From: JALQTD01 sp036825655 | Lineage (GTDB): Bacteria > Bacteroidota > Bacteroidia > Flavobacteriales_D > Sanyastnellaceae | NCBI GenBank assembly: GCA_036825655.1 | Contig: DAISXU010000152.1 | Location: 1-5,165, forward strand | Direction of reading: 5' to 3' | DNA length: 5,165 bases | Shown here: piece by piece, positions 1 to 5,165 of the stretch | Position numbering within the stretch: the first letter of the stretch is position 1 | Layout: each line of letters starts with the position of its first letter | Position numbers and translations under genes: made by a program | Notes under the pieces: generated by a model | The model's database searches: none | Told to the model about the DNA's origin: nothing | What the model saw: the letters and a program-made list of their open reading frames with translations, nothing else

Positions 1-2718
1 GTCTGACGTGCATCCATTTACATCAGTGGCGAAAACGGTGTAATCCGTGTCAACAATCGGATTGACCACTTGAACAGCACCGGTGCCCAACCCATTGTCC
101 CACGAGTAAGTCCAGGTTTGACCTGGATCCATATCCGAACTGGTTTCAATTGTGGCAAAGCCATTGATACAAATGTTTGGATTTGGCGTCAAATCAAAAT
201 CCATCGGCTGCGGTGGACTCAGAACAAACGGAACGGTATACTCACATCCAATCGCATCACTAAGTTCTACGGAGTAATTGCCTTCCGTAAGGTCGTCGAA
301 GACATCCAATCCTCCATTGGAGATCACCGTTTCAACAGGCATACCATTTTCGAATAATTCGATGGTCCATGGTCCTTCTGATGGTGGCTCATCAATTTCT
401 ACAGCGATGGTGCCATCTGTAAGCACACATGTAGGGTTGGAGAAATTTGTCGTGAACATGAATCCAGGTACAACGAGGACCGTGTCAGTCGTTGCACAGT
501 TTTCCAATCCTATGGGCTCAACAAATGCAACATATTCGGTTGGGAAACCATCAAACGTTTCCACGATTGGGTTTGCGCTATTGGCATTGGTTAAGTTGTC
601 GGCGGGCTCCCAATTCCACATAAAGCCACAAGCGTCTTGGCCGCACCCTGCACACCAGCTTACCGGATCATAATTTCCTGACCCACAACTTATTGAACCA
701 TCAGACGTGAATTGTACATAGAGGCAACCGTCGGGATTCGTAGCAGCTACGAAGGACTCGGGATAAGCGCCACTCAGATCGAGCAATAAAGGTGCCGTAT
801 TATCATCCCCATCAAAAATCTGGATGTGATCGAAAAAACCTTCGATCTGTCCTTCGTAGAACAAGATCTCCATCATGGTTCCATCCCCTGGAGTATCTGG
901 GCAATAAGTCCAAGATGAATTTTCATTATTGTCGTAACAATGAACGACCGTTTCAGCACTTCCCGCACAAGGTGAGATTCCGCCACCAAGGAAAGCACCC
1001 TGTAACTCGACCGCATCGCCACAAAAAATCTGGTCTGGCCCCGCAGTGATGCTATTGCCCGGATTCTCAATTACATCAATAACCACCGTAGTATCCCAGC
1101 TGCAGCTGAAGCTATTCGTAACCGTATAGGTAAAATCATAGACTCCAGGCTCATCAAATTCGAGATTCACGTAATCCGACAACGGGTCAATCGCTTGAAC
1201 ACCATAAGTCGCAGAGTTGACTTGCCAATAACTCGAATCTACACCTGCCCCAATCGTGGGCGTAAAAGTGGTGATGCCTGGTACAATTTCAGGATTAAAA
1301 TCAATGCTCCACTCGAACAAAGTACCATTGTCTGCAGTCCATTGGTCGATGATGACAAATGTCCAAATTCCATTGAGTGGACACCCCACGAAGTCACACA
1401 AATCACCACAGGGCAGATAGGTTCCTGCAGGGATAGGGTTTGCAATGTCTGGATTGTTCGCGTCGTCCAGAACCCATTCCGCATCCATGTCCCATGAATA
1501 ATCAAAGCCTTCCACATCAACGATACCGAGATCATTGCCGCCTACATCATTCGGCGTACAACCGTTTGGATCTGCAGCTCCTGACGGTCCGTTTTCCATG
1601 AGTATCACCTCCGTGCCGTCGGGACAAATCACCGACATTGTCAAATCGCCTATGAAGCTATGCTCAATATTTGCCGTGATCAATTCAATGTCATCACATT
1701 CCTCAAGGACTTGGCCATCGTCAAAGAAATCGATGGGTAACTCAGAGACAAATGGTATTCCCGTGTTATCCGGCAAATCTGCATTCTCGGATACAGCCAA
1801 TGGAGGCAAGGCAGTCCATGTGATACTTTGGACAGGGTTTCCATCGAGGTAACCTGGAGAACCCGCACAGAGCGGAGTGCTAAAGTCCGCATTGAAGATG
1901 GGTATGGTCGATACCAAAACTTGGTACACCTCGAAGTTGACACTCGTGCAGCTATTCTCATCCGAAACTACCAATGAGACGAGGTATTCACCAGGCTCAT
2001 CGTACGAATGAACCCCCGTTGCGGTCTCCGTTGAGTCCACACTGCCATCCCCCCAATTCCAAATCCAATATTCAAGAGGCTCCGCATCTGGAATGGAATT
2101 GGACCCATCAAATGTTATTTCCTGGCCCGGGCAAAGGCCAACACTCGGTGAATTGTCGTCGAATGGGTCGGGATCAGTCAACTCATATCCAGAACTGGGA
2201 TAGGTGCATGGTGTAACACACGCCATTTCTGCCAGCCAACCAATATCTCCTCCTGATGCGCCATTTAAAACAACAAAGGAAAATGTGAGACAACCAGATG
2301 GATTATCAACCGATCCGGTAATCGAAACGCCTTGGAAACTATTTCCCGTGCCTACACCCACAGCCGGCGCTCCGGTATTATCTCCGTCGTAAACAACTAA
2401 GTAGTCATTGTTATCGGGATTCGCATTTGTTTGAAGATCAAACGCAATGAAGTTCACTTGGATGGCGTCACCGGGAACATCCGGGCAAATCGTAATCGTA
2501 TAATTCTGGTCTGAATAAGGAGCACCATTCGGATCGGTCGGGTTGATATCGGTGCCATCATCGATAAAATACCCTCCGCAAACCGAAATGTCGCCTCCAC
2601 TAATCGTGTACGAATCTTGCGCTAGAATGCCTTCAATTGTGCAAATGCCGGAAAGCAGAATCATCACGAACGACACACGAGTGGCTTTCAACATGATCAA
2701 TGGATTCAAATGACTCAT
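1..2718 (-). CDS. Large secreted PKD/CUB/P-domain protein, adhesin-like (3' end outside window)
   Basis: The minus strand is open for exactly 906 codons from ATG 2718 to the window edge, with no stop, so the C-terminus is missing. Residues 1-34 look like a signal peptide (hydrophobic VSFVMILLSGICTIEGILA, probable cut before QDSYT). Domains in order: CUB-like, about 36-168 (ICPD, VVYDGD, SGCLTFSF, GW.AEMAC); PKD, about 190-270 (WNWGDG 220-225, PGEYLVSLVVSD 242-253); P-domain of proprotein-convertase type, about 325-475 (IEHSFIGDLTMSVICPDGTE, NGIWTFVIIDQW, LFEWSIDF); PKD-like remainder to 550; a second CUB-like domain, about 580-692; Ig/PKD-like, 698-750; SprB-like repeats, 752-906. Many Cys residues suggest disulfides. 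Such proteins in Bacteroidota are commonly exported by the T9SS and end in a sorting domain, which would lie beyond the window. ATG 2694 (codon 9) is an alternative start that also keeps the signal peptide. The function is probably adhesion or matrix; no catalytic domain is visible, so an enzyme domain past the edge cannot be excluded. Confidence 0.93.
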   Translation of the reverse strand, partial: MSHLNPLIMLKATRVSFVMILLSGICTIEGILAQDSYTISGGDISVCGGYFIDDGTDINPTDPNGAPYSDQNYTITICPDVPGDAIQVNFIAFDLQTNANPDNNDYLVVYDGDNTGAPAVGVGTGNSFQGVSITGSVDNPSGCLTFSFVVLNGASGGDIGWLAEMACVTPCTYPSSGYELTDPDPFDDNSPSVGLCPGQEITFDGSNSIPDAEPLEYWIWNWGDGSVDSTETATGVHSYDEPGEYLVSLVVSDENSCTSVNFEVYQVLVSTIPIFNADFSTPLCAGSPGYLDGNPVQSITWTALPPLAVSENADLPDNTGIPFVSELPIDFFDDGQVLEECDDIELITANIEHSFIGDLTMSVICPDGTEVILMENGPSGAADPNGCTPNDVGGNDLGIVDVEGFDYSWDMDAEWVLDDANNPDIANPIPAGTYLPCGDLCDFVGCPLNGIWTFVIIDQWTADNGTLFEWSIDFNPEIVPGITTFTPTIGAGVDSSYWQVNSATYGVQAIDPLSDYVNLEFDEPGVYDFTYTVTNSFSCSWDTTVVIDVIENPGNSITAGPDQIFCGDAVELQGAFLGGGISPCAGSAETVVHCYDNNENSSWTYCPDTPGDGTMMEILFYEGQIEGFFDHIQIFDGDDNTAPLLLDLSGAYPESFVAATNPDGCLYVQFTSDGSISCGSGNYDPVSWCAGCGQDACGFMWNWEPADNLTNANSANPIVETFDGFPTEYVAFVEPIGLENCATTDTVLVVPGFMFTTNFSNPTCVLTDGTIAVEIDEPPSEGPWTIELFENGMPVETVISNGGLDVFDDLTEGNYSVELSDAIGCEYTVPFVLSPPQPMDFDLTPNPNICINGFATIETSSDMDPGQTWTYSWDNGLGTGAVQVVNPIVDTDYTVFATDVNGCTSD

Positions 2719-2740
2719 CTTAATCAACGAAATTAGGTAG

Positions 2741-2768
2741 CAAATCTAAAACCATTAAACGCACTCAA
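2741..2768 (-). promoter_or_regulatory. Bacteroidota-type promoter for the large secreted protein gene
   Basis: On the minus strand, TAGATTTG (2748-2741) matches the Bacteroidota -7 consensus TAnnTTTG exactly. A TTG at 2768-2766 lies 17 bases upstream, inside the 17-23 base spacing known for the -33 element. Transcription would start around 2735, leaving a leader of roughly 15-20 bases before ATG 2718. This supports the 2718 start and suggests that the secreted-protein gene can be transcribed separately from the sigma operon upstream by the housekeeping sigma factor. Identified by consensus match only. Confidence 0.6.
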
Positions 2769-2829
2769 TCGTTGCACGTCAAATAAGAGACTTCTCGTAG
2801 TTGTTGAAAACTTCGAATGTCACATTCAG

Positions 2830-4314
2830 TCAGTCCTCAATTTCTACCTCATCCACAAACAGAACATGATCGTGGTTTGGAGAAAGGGTCTCGAGCTGCC
2901 ATCGGTATGAATTTCCTGCGATGGCGGCCTCACCATTTTTGAGCGTGCCGTCCCAAGGAAGGTTATATTGCGTGGTAGAATAAACGACCTGGTCTTCGTC
3001 CCAAATTGTCAAACGCCAATCGCCAGGCAATTCTGACACCACAAGCGGCATAAAGGTATCATAACGACCATCGTCATTGGGCGAGAATCTCGCTGGGGCC
3101 AATGCCTCTTTTCTGGAAAACAGCTGAATGTTTTCTGCGGCTACATCCTGACATCCATACGCATTACTCGCGATGAGGTTTACAGGGTAAATTCCGGGCA
3201 CGTCCAGGGAGGCAATGGATAGAGGTAAATCTTTCTGCTTCAAAATCCACGCGCTGCTGCTTCCTCCCTTGGTCTCGTCAATAAAATGGACATCGACCTG
3301 GCTCACCTCATCAATGGATTGAAAATCCCAGCTCATCTGAGCATCCGGTTTGGGACGAACGACAATCATATTCTCGACCGTTCGGGTTCTGATCGTACCG
3401 TCACCTGGAGCACGGACCGAAACGGTGATATCGTATGTGCCAGGAGAATTGAAAATGTGAGACGGAGCGTTCAATTGAGAGAAAGCACCATCACCGAAGT
3501 TCCATAGTACACTCCCCGCTTCGTCAATTCCGTTCAACGCAAAAGAAACTTCCGTTCCCGCACAAGCCTCCTGTACTGAAATGTTAATTGATGAAGCGTC
3601 AATCTCGTCGTCTTCGGCGCGAACCTCTGGTCCTTCGCTCAATGCCTCCGATGCAATGTTCTTCGATGCACTCAAAGCTCCCTTGTGCTCCTCCAAACTA
3701 GTCCCGCTTTCTCCATTCAGGTTCAGACCTGGATTCGAAGAGTTCTCAACAGATGCTGAAAATAGTATCCCGTTGGAATTCGCATCGGTTGCAACTGACA
3801 AGTCAACATCTCCTTTATTGGATGCGCTAGGCGCAGGAAATTGAACGACCACTCGCTTGGACGTTCGGGCGAAATCCCCGTCAAATCGTGCAGGCTGCCC
3901 TGAATAATCCACAATTGAAGCCATGTCAATTTTCATCGAAGATTCATTCGATGGTGAATCTTCAGACAAAAAGAAACCTGTGTGATTTGGTTCGAAACCG
4001 GTTTCAACTCCTCTCAAATTGGTCGATGTGCGCAGGGCATCATCTGATTCATTGCCTCCTGCACCCTGCAGGGAGGAATTCGATTCAATCGGCCCAAAAA
4101 CAAAAAACGCGAGCCCAACGGCCACTGCCGTTGCCCCGAGTGCGAAACGCTCCGCTACTTTCGCCCTTCGAATAAAATGTTCCGCTGAATTGTGCCCCCC
4201 AACGTTCATTTCATCCAGCCGAGCTTTCATAGCTTCCCAATTCCCTGACACATCTGGCTCAAAGCCCTCAAAAGCTCTCTTCAATCGCTCCCACTTATTT
4301 AAGTCCTCGTTCAT
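2830..4314 (-). CDS. Single-pass membrane protein with PKD and CHU_C-like domains, putative anti-sigma factor
   Basis: This is a 494-residue protein. Residues 1-56 are a charged cytoplasmic segment (FEGFEPDVSGNWEAMKARLDE at about 15-35) resembling the short N-termini of Bacteroidota proteins found beside ECF sigma genes. Residues 57-74 form one membrane helix, preceded by RRAKVAER and followed by acidic residues, so the N-terminus is predicted inside. Residues 78-240 are a Ser/Asn/Asp/Glu-rich linker without clear fold. Residues 243-322 are a PKD domain (LWNFGDG, then PGTYDITVSV). Residues 323-400 are a second, weaker PKD-like unit (PGIYPVNLIASNAYGC). Residues 404-494 resemble the gliding/CHU_C (type B T9SS) C-terminal domain: FSPNDDGRYDTF, LTIWDEDQVVY, PWDGTLKNGEAAIAGNSYRW. 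The start overlaps the sigma gene stop (ATGA), implying translational coupling. An anti-sigma role is inferred from topology and context; no named anti-sigma domain such as FecR or a zinc-binding anti-sigma motif is recognised. It could instead be a membrane-anchored structural protein. Confidence 0.9.
   Translation of the reverse strand: MNEDLNKWERLKRAFEGFEPDVSGNWEAMKARLDEMNVGGHNSAEHFIRRAKVAERFALGATAVAVGLAFFVFGPIESNSSLQGAGGNESDDALRTSTNLRGVETGFEPNHTGFFLSEDSPSNESSMKIDMASIVDYSGQPARFDGDFARTSKRVVVQFPAPSASNKGDVDLSVATDANSNGILFSASVENSSNPGLNLNGESGTSLEEHKGALSASKNIASEALSEGPEVRAEDDEIDASSINISVQEACAGTEVSFALNGIDEAGSVLWNFGDGAFSQLNAPSHIFNSPGTYDITVSVRAPGDGTIRTRTVENMIVVRPKPDAQMSWDFQSIDEVSQVDVHFIDETKGGSSSAWILKQKDLPLSIASLDVPGIYPVNLIASNAYGCQDVAAENIQLFSRKEALAPARFSPNDDGRYDTFMPLVVSELPGDWRLTIWDEDQVVYSTTQYNLPWDGTLKNGEAAIAGNSYRWQLETLSPNHDHVLFVDEVEIED
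4311..4314 (-). other. ATGA stop/start overlap coupling sigma and putative anti-sigma genes
   Basis: On the minus strand the bases ATGA contain both the start codon of the membrane protein (4314-4312) and the stop codon of the sigma factor (4313-4311). This four-base overlap is typical of translationally coupled genes whose products are needed in fixed ratio, as in many sigma/anti-sigma pairs. Confidence 0.85.
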
Positions 4315-4883
4315 TTCGATACTTTTTCATTCATAACACCCAACAAAACAGCCCTGACATTTCGTCTGGCCTTGGCGAGGTTCGATTTTGAAGTCCCGAC
4401 GGAAATGCCCAATTGATGGGAAATCTCCTGGTGGGTAAGGTTGTCGAAAACATACAAATTGAACACCGCTCTGTATACAGGTGTCAGTTGTTTCATTGCA
4501 GCCAAGACATGTTGTATCGTGATTTGTTCCTCTTCTGTCTCTAAGAAGGACATTTCTTCTCCATCATCGGAGTATTCCAACGTGCCTTCTGCCGTCAATT
4601 CTTCAGGGGAAGCTTTTTCCTTCCTAATGAAGTCGATGGCAGTATTGACCATGATTCGTTTCATCCAACCTTCAAAAGAACCTTTCGAAGTAAACCCTTC
4701 GATGTTCGAAAACACCTTCAGGAATCCCTCTTGAACAATGTCCTGAACCCGATCATGATCTGAATGGTACCTCATGCACACTCCAAACATCAGCCTGTAA
4801 AAGCGTTCGAAAATCCATTTCTGGGACTTCGAATCTTTTCGCTTACAGCCTTCTATATGTTTGATCAGTTCGTTTTCCGACAT
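4311..4883 (-). CDS. ECF-type RNA polymerase sigma-70 factor
   Basis: From ATG 4883 this encodes 190 residues, the usual ECF size. Region 2 spans about residues 20-90: FERFYRLMFGVCMRYHSD, then DIVQEGFLKVFSNIEGF (core-binding and -10 recognition helices), then GSFEGWMKRIMVNTAIDFIRKEK. An acidic linker (about 94-122, rich in Glu) follows. Region 4 spans about 123-178: LTPVYRAVFNLYVFDNLTHQEISHQLGISVGTSKSNLAKARRNVR, in which the HQEIS...GTSKSNLAKAR part is the -35-binding helix-turn-helix. The protein would direct RNA polymerase to a dedicated set of promoters, probably held inactive by the membrane protein encoded immediately downstream. The frame is also open upstream to a TTG at 4934, which would add 17 residues; ATG 4883 is preferred because MSENELIKHIEGCK is a normal ECF N-terminus and TTG starts are rare. 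The regulon is unknown. Confidence 0.93.
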   Translation of the reverse strand: MSENELIKHIEGCKRKDSKSQKWIFERFYRLMFGVCMRYHSDHDRVQDIVQEGFLKVFSNIEGFTSKGSFEGWMKRIMVNTAIDFIRKEKASPEELTAEGTLEYSDDGEEMSFLETEEEQITIQHVLAAMKQLTPVYRAVFNLYVFDNLTHQEISHQLGISVGTSKSNLAKARRNVRAVLLGVMNEKVSK

Positions 4884-5045
4884 GGCCTTCGCCGATTCTA
4901 AGACGCTCCAATTTTTGAATAGTTGCCTACTCAACGCACCCTACCATGCAAAATAGTCTTAATCCGAACATTCTCATCGGTTTATGGTGAATAGATTTCA
5001 CAAATGATGTGTTTACAGCGCATCCCCCTGAATTAAATTTGCGGC
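4884..5045. other. Divergent intergenic region between sigma operon and mnmA
   Basis: This 162-base stretch separates the minus-strand sigma gene from plus-strand mnmA. It contains the mnmA promoter. On the sigma side no full Bacteroidota promoter was found; the nearest is TATTTTG (4955-4949, minus), one base short of the -7 consensus and lacking a -33 partner. The sigma operon may therefore use a non-housekeeping promoter, possibly its own. No RNA gene or repeat was seen. Confidence 0.6.
5012..5041 (+). promoter_or_regulatory. Bacteroidota-type promoter for mnmA
   Basis: TAAATTTG at 5034-5041 matches the TAnnTTTG -7 consensus exactly. TTTA at 5012-5015 lies 18 bases upstream as an imperfect TTTG -33 element. 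The -7 box ends only four bases before the mnmA start codon, so transcription would begin at or next to the ATG. A second, weaker -7-like sequence, TAGATTTC, is at 4992-4999 and would give a normal leader, but no -33 element is visible for it. Confidence 0.5.
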
Positions 5046-5165
5046 ATGCGAGTAGTTGTAGGATTATCAGGAGGAGTCGACTCCAGCGTAGCTGCGTGGC
5101 TCCTCAAAGAAGCCGGGCATGATGTCATTGGTTTGTTCATGCGGAACTGGCATGATGAATCCGTT
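5046..5165 (+). CDS. mnmA: tRNA-specific 2-thiouridylase MnmA (N-terminal 40 codons, 3' end outside window)
   Basis: MnmA transfers sulfur to uridine 34 in the anticodon of tRNA-Lys, -Glu and -Gln, using ATP to adenylate the base, in the cytoplasm. The visible protein begins MRVVVGLSGGVDSSVAAWLL; SGGVDSS at residues 8-14 is the ATP-binding PP-loop, followed by LLKEAGHDVIGLFMRNW. The continuation NWHDESV is, from memory, the form seen in Bacteroidota MnmA, whereas other bacteria usually have NWDE or similar. The start is fixed by the PP-loop, since the next in-frame ATG (residue 32) lies beyond it. The catalytic cysteines and the tRNA-binding domains lie past the window edge. The gene is divergent from the sigma operon and likely independent of it. 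ThiI and other PP-loop enzymes are unlikely given the FMRNW segment. Confidence 0.93.
   Translation, partial: MRVVVGLSGGVDSSVAAWLLKEAGHDVIGLFMRNWHDESV

Noticed and set aside
1097..1108. Perfect palindrome CAGCTGCAGCTG
   Set aside because: It is inside the large secreted-protein gene, where it encodes the SCSW stretch; no sign of an operator or repeat family.
70..2392. Several open frames on the plus strand (for example 278-673, 1535-1852) opposite the large gene
   Set aside because: The minus strand is a continuous coding frame with a recognisable domain series; the plus-strand translations show no domain, low-complexity composition and no promoter, so they are antisense shadows.
2815..2827. 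Short inverted repeat GAATG-TGA-CATTC just after the stop of the membrane protein gene
   Set aside because: The stem is only five base pairs, AT-rich, and lacks a proper T-run directly after it, so it is not called a terminator.
3994..4005. Perfect 12-base palindrome GAAACCGGTTTC
   Set aside because: It lies inside the coding sequence of the membrane protein and encodes part of its linker; a single copy with no second site or promoter nearby is best taken as chance.
3286..4734. Plus-strand open frames opposite the membrane protein and sigma genes
   Set aside because: Both minus-strand genes have clear family motifs across the same bases; the plus-strand products resemble nothing and lack start signals.
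4949..4955. TATTTTG on the minus strand as a sigma-gene promoter
   Set aside because: It is one base short of TAnnTTTG and has no TTG 17-23 bases upstream, so the support is too weak.
1..5165. CRISPR array, tRNA/rRNA gene, insertion sequence or attachment site
   Set aside because: No direct repeat array, cloverleaf, transposase or terminal inverted repeats were seen by reading either strand.

Overview
The window looks like a chromosomal piece from a member of Bacteroidota, most likely Flavobacteriales or a close relative. The signs are cargo-like proteins of the type IX secretion system (T9SS) style with PKD, CUB and P-domain modules, a gliding/CHU_C-like C-terminal domain, Bacteroidota-type promoters (TTG ... 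TAnnTTTG), no strong Shine-Dalgarno sequences, and an MnmA N-terminus carrying the NWHDESV sequence that I associate with this phylum. The species cannot be named from this sequence.

Layout. Positions 1-2718 (minus strand) are one uninterrupted reading frame of 906 codons that runs off the left edge. It encodes a large secreted multidomain protein: signal peptide, CUB-like domain, PKD domain, a P-domain set inside a PKD-like module, a second CUB-like domain set inside another Ig/PKD-like module, then SprB-like repeats. Positions 2719-2829 are a short intergenic region with a good minus-strand promoter for this gene. Positions 2830-4314 (minus) encode a 494-residue single-pass membrane protein with a short cytoplasmic N-terminus and a periplasmic part ending in PKD and CHU_C-like domains. 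Positions 4311-4883 (minus) encode an ECF sigma factor that overlaps the membrane gene by four bases (ATGA). Positions 4884-5045 are a divergent intergenic region. Positions 5046-5165 (plus) are the first 40 codons of mnmA, with a promoter so close that the transcript may be leaderless.

How it may work together. The sigma factor and membrane protein are arranged like an ECF sigma/anti-sigma pair. The inferred anti-sigma protein has an extracytoplasmic part built from the same kinds of domains as T9SS cargo. The next gene downstream encodes a large secreted adhesin-like protein. A reasonable hypothesis is a cell-surface or secretion-status signalling module next to one of its possible targets. 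This is inference: the family assignments come from motif reading, and no sequence search was run. mnmA is a housekeeping tRNA-modification gene and is probably unrelated.
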